A DNA stretch of 64,000 nt, taken from Serinus canaria (taxonomy: Eukaryota; Chordata; Aves; Passeriformes; Fringillidae). Position 1 is the stretch's first letter, and each line of letters begins with the position of its first letter. The translations under genes and the position numbers were made by a program. Below are positions 24,720 to 36,756 of the stretch, one piece after another. Below the pieces are notes generated by a model that was not told the origin of the DNA, made no database searches, and saw nothing but the letters and a program-made list of their open reading frames with translations. Location of the stretch: the NCBI RefSeq assembly GCF_022539315.1, contig NC_066313.1:38601059-38665058 (forward strand), written 5' to 3'.

Positions 24720-26626
24720 ATGTCTCTGCTTCTATATATGCAAAATAAATATTGTAAATTTCAGCAACTTTTGTTAATTTCAAAATAAGGTAAAGAGAGA
24801 TTTAATCACTGGAACATATTTTGCCTTGATGAATTTATGGGATTTTATTTTAATTTATTGAAATTTTGAAATATGTAATATTTTGACGTATGTTAGTGAT
24901 ATTAAAATGAATACTATTTTTTATTTCTTAGGTGAATGATTATGTCATAGGACCTACCTGTAAAATAAATTTTGCCACTGAAGTTAATACAGTTTTTCAG
25001 TGTTTAAAAAAAAAAACCAAAATAGCTTCCAGCTTTTATCTGGGGAAAGCAATAAGTTTCCATTTAAATCAGTGTGAATATACATCAAAAATATTTCTGA
25101 ATATACTGAACAGGTTTCCTGTCTGGTTCCATGATAACAAAGGTACTCAGATGATACATAAGAGTCATCACCTGAAGTTCATACAAGCATAAACTGAAAA
25201 CCAAGAATGGAAAGAGAGAAATTCAAAAGCAAGGTTGATAGTGAGTAGCATCATAGTGTGATCCACCTATATCAAAAAGAATCTTTCAATTTCTAAGACC
25301 AATCTGAAATGAAATGGCTCTGCTTAATTTTAATTACTTCTTCTTATATGTAGATTTCAGCAACATGTATAGCCTTGTCAACAACAATTTCTTCAACCTT
25401 ATTAGTGTGTCCTGAACACATTAATACCTAGGTCATTGGGATGTAGTTTGGTCTGCCCTGTGTCAAGTAGGTACTTTTCTGGATAGGCCCTGTATGATAG
25501 ACTACAATCATCTGTATTTTAGGATGGAAGTGATCCCTCATTTCTATCATTTCATATTCCTTGCATAGCTTTTCTTTAGAAAATTCTTCCATCTCTACAT
25601 GGGCTCAAGAAATCCTTGAAACATGGGGGTGGAAAATAGAGCAATAGGAAAACTTTCTTCCTGGTCCTGTTAAAAGTGCACCTAAAGGGGCATGAGGTAA
25701 AGAGGGGGAGAAGACCTGAAGGAATACTTTCTTCCCTCATATACAAAGGCTGCCTGAGCATATCCTGTCACATAATGTGTCTTCTATTTCTCCCCAGCAG
25801 TAGTTCTGACTGAGAGGATGGCTCCAAGACTGATTAGGCCAGTCACCTATTTTGGAGGGTACTTATTTGAGAAAACATTTATAATTACTTCATTCCTTTT
25901 CCTCTTAAGAAGTACAGCACTTAGAATTATCAGACACTTAAAGCTATTGTGCCAGTGCAGCTCTAATGCAGGAGTTTGAACAGGGTCATATTTCTTTCCT
26001 GCCCACTTCTGTGTTCCCAGGGTTCCAGGAATTAATTCATTTTCTCAGTGTATTAATTGACCTGTATTTTTATCAACAATGGTGGCAAGAAAGCAGCTGT
26101 TGAGGAATTACACTATTTCAATTACTACAAGATTTAAAGCACAGGAAACTTTATTCTCATCTGCAGTTTGTTGTTATGATATCTGCATTGCTCAGAAAGA
26201 AGAACTAAAGAACATCTGATTTTTTTTCTTCATCAGTAACTGAGAGGGGGAATGAAAGTATGAAAGAATGTCATAGATTAGGAGACAAACCACACTTTGG
26301 CTACTCTCTGATTTGCAGGATACTGATTCCAATTTATGTTCTCATGAGGATTTAAATACTTGGTACTAAGTCACATGTTCCAGAAATTTTATGTGCAGAG
26401 GTGCTGTAAGGAAAACACTGGCACTCCAAATTTAAGCACTTCTCTGAAGAATTTAAAAGAGGCATGATTTTTATATTTTGAATGTTTTCCATGTCCTTGC
26501 CATTCTTAAAAGTGGTAAGGGGATGACAAACTAGCTGTTGCACTGCTGGTTGCAGCGCACACCTGTATTCCCAAGACTTTGTGGTAAATCACTGTTCTTA
26601 AATAAGATAGCACTTAAAGCAACTAG

Positions 26627-26692
26627 TTTTCTGTATCCTATTCAGTAAAATAAGATACATGTATCTTATTTTACTGAATAAGATACAGAAAA
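26627..26692. repeat. 66-bp near-perfect palindrome
   Basis: Two 33-base arms (26627-26659 and 26660-26692) are reverse complements without any spacer, with a single C/A mismatch at 26638/26681. The central 42 bases (26639-26680) are a perfect palindrome centred on ACATGT. It can form a cruciform or a long hairpin. Confidence 0.93.
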
Positions 26693-26919
26693 TTTACTTT
26701 TTATTTAGTAAAAGCCTCTATGAGGAGCAGAAATATTTCCCTTGTGAAATTATAATAGTAAATTGAAATATATGCATGCTAGTATTTATGTTGAATATTC
26801 ATTTAATTTTATGTTCTTGATAATTTAGAAAGAAAAAAATAGGTGTGGAGCTCAAATCCTGCCATGCAAACTCATGAAGGACTGCCCTGTTGAAGAGTAT
26901 GGGTCACAGTTAGCTGTGA

Positions 26920-27350
26920 CCTGTAGGTGAAAAAAAGCATGGGTGCAAAAACCCTGATGCCTTTGGATCCCTGAAGACATCAGAAAACATACCTGAGCTT
27001 ATATATCCATATGTACAAACATATATACATAAACACAACAGGAAAATGAGGGCAATAAGGATAAGGCCAGGGATAGATCCCCAAAAAGACCACACAAAGC
27101 AGAAGAGCCAGCCAATGGTTCGTGAATCAGAATCATTTTATTCAATGTCACACAGAGGGGTTGGGTTGCTCCCTTCTCTGTGGCTTGAGGGGAGTTCCCA
27201 GCTGTCTGTGGGACCATGGCGTGCTGCAGGCTGGGGCTGGAGCAGTTTCCTTGCCCTAAGGTCGATGGCTGAGTCAAAAGCTGCAGAAATCTCTGTGTGA
27301 GTGGCTTAGGGAGAGGACAAGAGCATGCCATGGTCTGGTCCTGCACCTAG
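26920..27350 (-). mobile_element. Possible LTR-like element, minus strand
   Basis: On the minus strand an AATAAA signal (within 27133-27146) lies in a block that is GC-richer than its surroundings (about 27160-27350) on the upstream side. Reading on towards 26920, a minus-strand frame encodes a hydrophobic run (GLILIALIFLLCLCIYVC), and at 26902-26921 there is an 8-bp hairpin (GGTCACAG/CTGTGACC). This resembles an LTR or retroviral 3' part, but no ends or target duplications could be set. It could also be unique intron sequence. Confidence 0.35.
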
Positions 27351-29583
27351 CCTTGCATCTTTTTCTTCTCTTTCCAGCAGTCCTAGACTGTGATATCATA
27401 TTTTATCTCCAGAGTCCCTCCAAGGGAGAAGATAAAATCATTAATCTTCATTAATATTCACCCTATCCATATGCCTACTAATCTGCATGAAATAACACTT
27501 AAATCTAAAGCCATGATTTAGATTTGTTATCCTTAATTAATTTTTGGTTTTTCTAAACTCTCTCTCAATGTCAGTTCCGTTTATTTACACCTACAGTCAT
27601 TAGAAGTTTTTTTTTTGGGCAATGAAAGAAGTAGGTGACCAAATTATAAAAAACACACAGTATGTTTGTACCAACATTATCCTTTCTTAAAATAATTTTT
27701 GCCAGCTGAATCCATTTCCCCTGTAGCATTTTAAGATGTACTTCTCAAAATTTATAACTGCAGTTATTTTGTCTTCAATAATATCAGTACGTATCAGAAG
27801 TCATTTATTGTGATTGATTTGTTTGTGGGTTGGTTTTGGGTATTTTTTTCTAAATAATGCAGATATTTGTTCCAGAACACACATTTCTGCCAATAAACCC
27901 AAGCAAAGCAATGCAACTACACATTAATATAAATATGCAAAACAGCAATCCATGCTCTTTTACACAGTCCTACAAGTAGGGCTAATAAGCTGGAAAATTA
28001 TGGGAAGGAGACACTACTAATTGCTTCTGCTCTTATTTGATTTTAATCTATTCCAGCAGAAGCATACACACCTGATGATATAGGTATTTTCAAAGTCTGC
28101 ATTTGAATAGTAGTGTGAAAAGACAAAACTGAAGTGTATAAAAGTGTGTAGTCACTAAAAAGAAAGCTTGAAATGCATAATGGGGTCTTATGTCATCTTT
28201 TACTGTATGATAAGAGAGTTGGGAAACCTCAAATGGAAGAACTTAAAGACATGGAAATTTGCATCTCAAAACTAACGTGCTATGACCTATATCTCCCACA
28301 ATTCTCATCCTTTTTCAGACTCCAAGTCTTTCTTTTCTGTACCAAGACTTGTAGCCCCACGTACCTTTTCCTGTCTACTCAGATTTTCGGAGGCTGTTAG
28401 CCTCAGATAATATGATAAAGGTTATTATTAGTATGACAAAGTATTACATTCATATGATAAGTTCCCAAAACTGTGAAGCCATAAAGTGGTTGAAGCTATG
28501 TGGAGTTGGTAAAACAATGTAGTAAATACTTTTCAGGTGAGTGACCACACCCCAAGTCTCCAGGTATACCTTGTTTCACTTCAAGCTGCTGTTGGGAGGA
28601 CAAATACAGAAGGATGTTGTAAAATGCTAAATGTGGTGTGCTGTCCTCAGTAAGAACTGGAGGACATCTATCCCATGAACATATGGAACCCTAAAACCAA
28701 CAGAGAAAACCCTGCTCCCATATGTTTCATTGCAGGCAGCAGGACAATGCCACTCTCTCTCTGCAGGCAGGCTGGTGTTTTAAAGACAAAGAGCACCATG
28801 TGATTAAATCATCCACAAGTCTGAAGTAAACCTAAAATTATTAAAATTCCACAGGCTTCTGATGCACAGTGAGAATTTTATTCATTCAGACCAACATGAC
28901 AGGAATAGTCTGCTTGTGACCTTTTACTTTTCTGAAGGCTTACACTTCTCACTTGATAATATGAATGAACTGGAATCACAGACGTGTTCTATGGGTCTGC
29001 ACTGCTTTTTTTAGTTCAGAAATGTAAATTCTTATCAAGATAAAAGTACATGCCAAAATTAGACTAGACAGTGGAGGAAAATGAAATGTCAGATTTAGCT
29101 ATATATTATTTAATAACAGACACCATTTGCTGCCATTAATTTTCCAAGTGATTTTTCTTAGCACTCCCTGACATAAAGGGGGAAAATTGTGTATTAGTTT
29201 TCTGTGACATAAGCTGCTACAAGCAGTAGTAAATTTTTTGTTTACCTTGCTCTCTATAAGCAGAGTTAATTCCTCTTAAGTCTCTTGAGCTTCTCACTAG
29301 ACTTCAGGCCAAAATATATCTGATGAGAAATCCATTCTTAGGCATAAGAAACACTTAAATCATACTATATGTTTTATGCTTCCCTTAGTAATATATTTTA
29401 TATTTCTTCTTTGTCTTTTTTTTTCCTTTTAATAATTGCTTTTAATACAACATCTAAAGTAATGGAACATGAACCTTTGGAAAACAAATATAATTATGCA
29501 TGCTTTAATCTCACATTATAAAATCTATAAGACATTTGCATTTTTTGAGCTTTCCTAAAAAGTAGCACTTCTTTTTTTAACAG

Positions 29584-29707
29584 AAAGTGTTGATTATGGG
29601 CCGGTGTTTGTACAAGAGCCAGATGATATAATTTTTCCAACTGATTCTGAGGAAAAGAAAGTGTCTCTGAATTGTCAAGCACGTGGAAATCCTACTCCTA
29701 CATACAG
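29584..29707 (+). CDS. CNTN5: CNTN5 coding exon: first half of Ig domain 1
   Basis: This 124-bp exon follows a T-rich acceptor ending in AACAG and precedes a CAG/GTACCT donor. It enters in phase 1 and ends with AG, the first two bases of a codon. It encodes [19 protein letters not shown] followed by a [20 protein letters not shown] segment. The GPVF-x-x-x-P opening and the Cys in the SLNC strand are typical of the first I-set Ig domain of contactins. The wording DDIIFPTDS is closest to contactin-5 in my memory, rather than contactin-1, -3, -4 or -6. The Cys is one half of the Ig disulphide; its partner is in the next exon. The donor departs from consensus at +4 to +6. Skipping this exon alone would break the frame. 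Confidence 0.96.
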
Positions 29708-32700
29708 GTACCTATTTTAGAATTTTACGTTTTTTAGCTTTCAGAATATTACCCACTGCAATCCTACTCTGAGAATCAATGTATTTTGGTGAGAAACAAC
29801 AGAAACAGCTCTCTGACACTAGTAGTTTTCCTGATTGAATGCTTTTTGTGATTCTAAATAAGCAAGAAGAAGAAACGGCAGTGATTAAGGTAAAGCAATA
29901 TTTTAAGTTTCCAATTATATACTCTCTACATCATTTCTATCCATGTGGAGAGACTCCTTTTGTCCAGTTTATTGAATTGTGTCTGCGACAACTGACAAAA
30001 AAATGTTTAATTCTTTGGGTTTCTTTTTTATTTCTAAACATCTATAAAGCTACAAAATACTATCCCAGCATTTAGGGAAGGCAGCAAAGCATATGTACAT
30101 TAAATTACATACTTGGCACTACAAGATACCATGGCTGCATCAAATCTGGTGGTTTTTCACTCACAAGCCTACCATTTTATTCCTCTGCAGCCATCACCTG
30201 TTGCTTATTTTTCCATACAGACTTGTAGGCCACAGTTATCCATTATTCAGGCCTGTGATGACACCCCTGTGAGCCTCAGAGGGCAGTTTATTGATGGGGC
30301 TCACTTACAGGTGGTAGCAGTAGGTTGCAGTCACCTCACCCATTTGTTATATCTGTCTCTGCTCATATTTTATGTAAATTACTAGTGATGTAAGAGGGCT
30401 GGGGGAACATATGGTTGGTTATTTTTTCCCACATTCCCTTCATCTTTTCTCATAGAGTCATTCTTCAATTACAAAGGGAACATAAGGACTCTTATTGTGT
30501 TTTGTCATAGGTGGCAATCATCAATTCCACCTTTTGTTTTTTGCCTTTTCACACTTATTTAACTTGTGGCTTCTTCAGAATTCTGGTTGAATTTTCTTTA
30601 GAGCTATTTGAATCAGAGCTCTTGCATTTCTATGACTTGAAGAAATCCAGAAGCAGTACCATCCTTAGACATTCCTACTACTCCATCTGCCTCTTTGCAA
30701 CATACGGACTCATTAAATGGATCTGATGCATTACACAGGCCACCCCCAATCCAACAGCACAGGCATGACTAAAACATGTAACATGGGATTAGGAATGAGT
30801 ATCCAGAAACTCTCCAAACTAGAATAACATGAATTCCTCACTATGTGGTATGAGAGCTATGTTGCATTCTTCTTTACTGACATTCAATGTGTAAATTCTG
30901 TTACCTACTGGTGATTTTTGATAATAAAAAAGAGAAAAAAAAAAAAAAGGGTATTAGTGCCACACATTGTGAAAGTGTTGTCAGTCCATTAAACATAGGT
31001 TATGACTATGGGGAAAAGGCACAAATTCACCCCCAAAAGAGGAGAGTCCTATATTCAAGTCTCCCAGAAAACCTCATTAATCTTGTAGAAATTTTGTCTG
31101 TGAAGAACTTATGCCATCTCCTTTCTTTCTTCATCCAACTGGTTTTTTGCGTTCTCCCAGTGGAATGCAATCAACAAATACAGACTTTCAGTGTGCTTTT
31201 AAAGGGTGACTACAAGGAAGATAGGAACTCTTTCTTTACAAGGAGCTACATGGAGAAGGCAAGAGGCAAGAAGGTTTCATACTCCTCAGTAATCACAGAA
31301 GCCTTTCAAGATGCAAACAAACAAAATGTTTGATTATCTGCTCTAGGCTTCATTTTCCATATAACACTGGATAAAGTTATTTTTTAACATCTCTTACAAC
31401 CTGGGCTGTTATATGGTTTTTGATATCCATTTCTTCAGTTCTCAAGAGATTAATTGGTGTCAGCAGCCTCATAAACAAACTTTCCTGACTTTTGCTCATG
31501 GAAGGAGACATTAAACCCACAAGGCCTGACTCAAACAGCTCAGTTTAACTTCTCCTTCTATTGCTGCCACTTGTCGGCACAGCATTTGCAATGCACACTA
31601 GGGAGGGAAAAAAAGTAAAAATTACTCTCTGAGGAAGATTCTATTCTCTAGGACAAATGTAGAGGGCATTTAGCCACAAAAGATCTACAGATATACAAAG
31701 TTTTGAGTATGCCCTTAGCTAACCACATTACCAAAGGCCCTGGCCAGCTGCCTGGGACCTTTATTTACATGTGCTCTGAGGCATGCGCTGCTAAGAATTA
31801 TTTTTGGCCAAAGTCAAAACACAGTATGCATTTATATAATTTATATTAAAGGAATATGTAAAGCACTCAAAAATTTCAATGTTAAGTTATCTCTGTCATT
31901 TAAAAAATCATTTCATTAGTCTATGTAATTTGTGCCCCAGTATTCATAACCTGTTTACAATTTTTTTTTTTTTTGTCTTGGAAATGACTTTGTTTTAATG
32001 GAATGGAGAATGTTCACATAATTTCAGATGTTCTTCCTTTCAAAAAACTTTTTTTCCCCTTGTCCAAACACTATCCTGAAATAACAGGTTTTAATTAATT
32101 GACTTTCATTCATTAATGTATTTTGATGCATAGTTTTAGGGAATAATTCTCTGAGATAAACTGATTCTGTTTGCTTAGCATTTCTGCAAATCATCACAAG
32201 TCAGGGGCAGTACAATGAAGATGATAACTGCAATTCCTTTGATGATGAATACAGACATTCACAAACTTCCTTTGGGATCTCACAGGTCAGCAGAGTTACT
32301 GAGCTACAAGCAGGTGTTGAATTCCCTGAGATGCCACTTAACTACACGGCTTTCACTGATTGTGAAACACTCCGTGGACTCCTTTACTTAGGACACACAT
32401 AAGCTGGGTAGTAATTGTTTTGTCAGTATCATTTACTGCCACTGAAAAATATTTTTAAAAATTATTTTTTGTCTGTTTAAACCAGATTATAGTAATTTGA
32501 AATGTCATCTGTCTGTTTTCTTCAAGAAAAAATGCATCTCAGATTTCCTAACAATCCATGACCTTGGAAGTGTTATATTTTGGGTTCTGTTCTTCCAGAT
32601 CAGTCATGTTACCTAGGAAAAAAGTCACCTAATTCAGTGTTTCTTTCCCTGTAATGTGCATAGCTTATATGAGGGGAATACAATCCCTCAGGATGGACCC

Positions 32701-34763
32701 CAAGATATAGAGGCGGGTTGCTATCAAGATCCATTTTCTGGTAGAATTCAAAGAACATTTTCTTTTCATTGAACTTAGCTGAAAACAGAACTAAAGGAAA
32801 AAAATCTGGTTTAACTGAATTTTATGGCATTCTCATTTGGAAATGGCAAAACATGATTTTTTTTTCTTTTCCCCTCAAATTTCCATTCAAGATCAATTAC
32901 TTTTGCATTTTTTTCACATATATAGACAAGGATATATGTATAAAAACTTAACTTTTGTTATGTTTTCATTCAAAAAATAAACTAATCACTTGTTCAGATT
33001 AAAAATTCCTTTCTTATTTACCTCATCTAGGTATGTTATCTATTTAAAAACGTAGTTAATCCTAGCAAACTTCTCCTGCTCTCCTTTAAAATGTAAATAA
33101 ATTTTCAATGCTGTTTCATTTCTAACATTCAGTGAAGCAGAGGGGCTTTGCAATCAAAAGTCCAATTGCGAAAAAAAGGGATAAATAGGAGATTCACCAC
33201 TCATTCAAATTCTGACAATTCTGACCCTTGGATTAAGAAATATTCACCACCACTGCAGCTGAATTCTGCTCTCTGTACCCTATTCACCATGAATGTTAAC
33301 AAGATAGAGTGAATTAATAATTATTTTGCTTTGTTAAAGCTGTCTCTGGAGTCTAAATGTTGCCAAGTTCTTCCAGTCTTTGCTGATCTCTGGCAAAGCT
33401 TGCAAGTTCCTGGAAATTTCCCAAGCCAACTTTGAAGCTGCAGAATGACAGCAAAAGAGTAATGAAAGAAATATCTGTGCATTATAATAATTGTACCCTA
33501 TCTGTTTACACTGCTTATCTCTTCTTTGCATTCTTCTTACAATTTCATGTAATTACACTTTGACAAAAAAGAAAATCTAAAAGTCCTCATATGTGGATGT
33601 TTTTCTTTTATTCAGAAACTGCAAACACACACATATGAGAGGTTATTCCAGACTGCTGAAGTCGATTATTCTACCACACAAAATATTTTCTCTTGCAGCC
33701 AGTGGACTATTCCAGGGTTTGTTGCTTCAGTCTTTTGAGATGTACAGGAGGCTGAGGCTTTTTGGCAGACAATATCTGGGACAGGAGGGAAACACAACCT
33801 ATCAAACCGCTTGCACCACTGAAAAATTATGAGACTCTTAGATTTCTTCTCAAACCTTATAAAAATAAATGTTTATTCAGGAATCATTCAAAAATTCACA
33901 TCACTTGGGCTACTTTCAATGTTTCCTACAGCCTGGCCTTTTCCAACTTATCTTCACTCCTATCCTTGAATTTACTGCTTAGTCTTATTATTTCATTTCC
34001 AAATACCTCCCTAACTCAGCATTCTTTATTCAGACTGTTTATTTGTTCTTAGTTCCCATGTACCTAGTAGCTTGGCCACCCAGCAGGTAATTCCAGTCTT
34101 CTGTTCCAGTCTGAATTTTGCGTGTCCTGATTCAGATGATATTATTTTACCTTTGTCTATTGCCAAAATCCTATACTGCATAACAGCTATGTACATCAAT
34201 CTACCTCCTGCTCTTCACAGGTCTTGCTCCTCTTTCTTCTTTACTTAAATGAGGTGTTTCTGTTTCTTGGGCTGAGAAGATCCAATGCTGAAAGAATGGA
34301 AAAACCTTTCCTTGTTTGTATGCAGTGCAGTACCTGTAAGCTCAGCTGGGCCAAAGGCTTTAATGATAGAATATGAATTAAAACTTTGATTATCATAAGC
34401 ATAGTAAAATTTCCATTTTTGACATAAAGGATGCATCTGCTATGCAGTTTTCAAGTCCTAAACCTCTGCGAAAATTTGGTTTTTGAGGGGAAAAAAAGAA
34501 GAAAAAAAAAAAGAGATTATTATTTTAATTCAGCATAGGCAAAACAAAGAATATCCTTTTTCTTCAAAGGCTGAATATCAGGTTTTGCTTGTGGTTTTTG
34601 CTTACAAGTTTTGCCAGATTAATGTGTCCCTGCACAGGATATCTTTGAATAGCTGTAATTACAACTGGAGCTGTCAGATTCTGTGTCCTAAGCTTGATAC
34701 CTTCACTTGGCTATTAAATGTTTGAGGTTTTGAGTGGGGTTTTTTTGTTTTTTTCCCATTAAG
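29708..34763 (+). other. CNTN5 intron splitting Ig domain 1
   Basis: 5056-bp GT-AG intron in phase 2. It holds A- and T-homopolymer runs at 30935-30948 and 31961-31974. Open frames at 30113-30385 and 30887-31333 show no domain motifs and are regarded as chance. Confidence 0.85.
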
Positions 34764-34939
34764 ATGGCTTCGAAATGGAACTGAAATCGACATTGAAAGT
34801 GATTATCGCTTCAGTTTAATAGAAGGAAGTTTGATCATCAGCAACCCCAGTGAAATGAAAGATTCTGGACAGTACCAATGTTTAACTACCAACATGTTTG
34901 GCAGTATTTTAAGCAGAGAGGCTGTTCTTCAGTTTGCAT
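34764..34939 (+). CDS. CNTN5: CNTN5 coding exon: second half of Ig domain 1
   Basis: This 176-bp exon has a strong poly-T acceptor ending in TTAAG and a GTGAGT donor. The first A completes an Arg codon begun by AG of the previous exon, giving the [13 protein letters not shown] junction. The exon then reads [28 protein letters not shown] and [18 protein letters not shown], ending with the first base of a codon. Visible Ig features are the Trp of WLRNG, the DSGQYQC motif holding the second disulphide Cys, and an N-glycosylation sequon (Asn-Gly-Thr). Together with the 29.6-kb exon this completes Ig domain 1. The family has six Ig domains, four fibronectin III domains and a GPI anchor; contactin-5 (NB-2, related to chick FAR-2) acts at neuronal surfaces in synapse and neurite adhesion. 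The next exon (Ig domain 2) was not found in the remaining 29 kb. Confidence 0.96.
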
Positions 34940-36189
34940 GTGAGTAACATTTTTTAAAATATTGATAAATCAGTCCTTTAGATTGCTTGATAAGGCATTA
35001 AATTTTAATTTGAATATGTTATACAAGTGACACTGACATTGTTGAGCTAGAGTCTCAAAATTAGAAATAAAATACTTAGTGGAAAAGAGTGATTTTCTGT
35101 AGACTTGTTACTTTTAAAATAGAATCATCAGGGAAAATACCTCTAGTGCATCATCCCAAATGCTGTACTTTAATGGCATACTTGAATACTCTGCAGTGAT
35201 ATATTTCACTCATTGCTGGTTTCCTGAAACATCTGTCATTCTGCCACACTCTCTGAGCAGGAAAGAAAGAACTGTAAACTTAGGAATTGAATGAGATAAA
35301 GTGCCTATATATCTGTTGAATGCACCTTAACTACTTCTTTTTATGTGTATATGTATGTAAATATATATGGTTTATGTTCTTGTTTTTTGCATACATATCC
35401 TTTCATACACATACATATACTTTCATACAATATAAAAATGAAGGGGTTTTTATAGTCGTTAATGGAAACCAAAAATGTCTTAGCTTTTGTAATCATTCAC
35501 TACAATACACTTTTCAGAAGCTATCAATATTTCGTGGTCCCAAGTAAACACTATGGTCAATCAATAGCATGGTCTATTTCAAGCATACTAGCAAGAAAAA
35601 CAAGGCCAGGATTTCTCTTCAACCCTAACTTCCCCTCAGCACTTTGCAGGAAGAAATACAACATCATTTTATTGCTTTATCTTGATAAATCCCACCATGA
35701 GTGGTTTTTAAGAAGAGGAGTGCAAAAAGAACTCCATCCTAGTTTCTCAGATCCTGCTGAAAATAAGGCAATACCGTGAAATATGAGGTAGATCTTCATA
35801 CAGCCACAGCTGGATAAATGAGTTTAAGGAGAAGTCACCATCTGCATGTCTACTAACACATCTGGTGCTGCCAAGAACTCAGCAGTGAGGTTTGATCTTC
35901 CCTTAATCCACCCCTCCCTGGTCAAGTCATACCTCTTTAATTTATTGCTTAGTTCTAATCTGCAGCATATTCCATCAAGGTGTTTGTTAGGAGATCATGG
36001 GGCTATCCACCTACTTCTGAGTTGGGGAGAATAATGACATTTGTTGAAGTTTGCTCATGCCAGGGAAGCGTGTTTAAAACTCTAAGCACCACAAAAGTAT
36101 CATGGTATTACTGGACTTCAGTCTTAAAGGTAGCTTCTGAGAAAATTCTGATGGATTTTATCTTTTAGACAAGAAAACTATCCTACTGT
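34940..36189 (+). other. CNTN5 downstream intron, left part
   Basis: Begins with the GTGAGT donor. An open frame at 35462-35779 has no recognisable motif. No repeat was identified. Confidence 0.6.
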
Positions 36190-36201
36190 TACATGGTTTT
36201 C

Positions 36202-36569
36202 TGGGGTCCCAGGATGAGGGAAGAGACGAGAAAGTTGACTCCATGCATCAGAAGGCTTGATTTATTATTATATGATATATAAGATATAAAAACTATACTA
36301 AAAGAATAAAGCTAGAGATTTCACTACCAAGGTTATCCTAAGAATAGAAAAGAATGTGTAAACTGAGGTCTTCTCCGCCCGAGACACTGGACAGGTGTCC
36401 TGTGATAGGCCCCTAACTGGAAACAGTCCGACAGGGCCAATCACAGACCTTCCCGTCGCATTCCACAGCAGCAGATAAGAATTGTTTACAGTTTGTTCCT
36501 GAGGCTTCTCAGCTCTCAGGAGAGGAAAATTCCTAAGTAAAGGATTTTTCATAAACTATGTCAGTGACA
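36202..36569 (-). mobile_element. Solo LTR of an avian endogenous retrovirus, minus strand
   Basis: The + strand runs from TGGGGTCCCAGG to CAGTGACA. Near its left end is the phrase AGAAGGCTTGATTTATTATT, whose complement carries the AATAAA signal (36261-36266). Towards the right are CCAATCACAGACC, TGCATTCCACAGCAGCAG (with one base change here) and GGATTTTTCATAAA. This order matches passerine LTRs that I recall. A minus-strand open frame across it (36298-36552) is LTR sequence, not a gene. The 9-mer TACATGGTT occurs left of the LTR (36190-36198) and again after the adjoining fold-back cluster (36748-36756). That suggests the cluster arrived with the LTR, though 9 bp is longer than usual for a retroviral target duplication. 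Confidence 0.8.
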
Positions 36570-36616
36570 TACTACAACAAATCTCTTGGTTAGAGAACCC
36601 AACCACTGGTAAAACT
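36557..36616 (+). repeat. 60-bp direct repeat, copy A
   Basis: Identical over 60 bases to 36689-36748. It starts with the palindrome TATGTCAGTGACATA and ends ACCACTGGTAAAACT. Confidence 0.95.
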
Positions 36617-36635
36617 TTGTTGTAGTAAAAATGGT

Positions 36636-36697
36636 ACTGACATACTACAACAAATTTTTACCAAAAAATTGGTAAAAATTTGTTGTAGTATGTCAGT
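36636..36697. repeat. Perfect 29-bp-stem hairpin
   Basis: The arm 36636-36664 is the exact reverse complement of 36669-36697, with an AAAA loop. The right arm runs into copy B of the 60-bp repeat, where a second inverted repeat (36678-36695 against 36697-36714, one-base spacer) begins. The 18-mer TGACATACTACAACAAAT therefore occurs three times forward (36565, 36638, 36697) and once inverted (36678). Confidence 0.95.
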
Positions 36698-36748
36698 GAC
36701 ATACTACAACAAATCTCTTGGTTAGAGAACCCAACCACTGGTAAAACT
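36689..36748 (+). repeat. 60-bp direct repeat, copy B
   Basis: Exact copy of 36557-36616, offset by 132 bp. It is followed directly by the second TACATGGTT. Confidence 0.95.
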
Positions 36749-36756
36749 ACATGGTT

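Larger units (their letters stand above)
21320..29583 (+). other. CNTN5 intron between linker exon and Ig1 first-half exon
   Basis: 8264-bp GT-AG intron in phase 1. It carries a purine tract (21928-21985), two palindromes (22968-22995 and 26627-26692), a TA run (24697-24719) and a possible LTR at about 26.9-27.35 kb. No additional coding exon was recognised. Confidence 0.85.

Noticed and set aside
27119..27132. GGTTCGTGAATC resembling a tRNA B-box
   Set aside because: No matching A-box or cloverleaf arms nearby.
26999..27346. A 115-codon minus-strand frame as a small secreted or membrane protein
   Set aside because: It sits in a possible LTR, has no signal-peptide arrangement at its start, and has no homologue I recognise; kept only as part of the LTR-like finding.
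30887..31333. A 148-codon open frame, the longest in the window
   Set aside because: It runs through a poly-A tract giving a Lys run, has no recognised domain and no splice or promoter context, and sits inside the intron that splits Ig domain 1.
36298..36552. An 84-codon minus-strand frame
   Set aside because: It lies wholly within an LTR and shows no viral protein motif.
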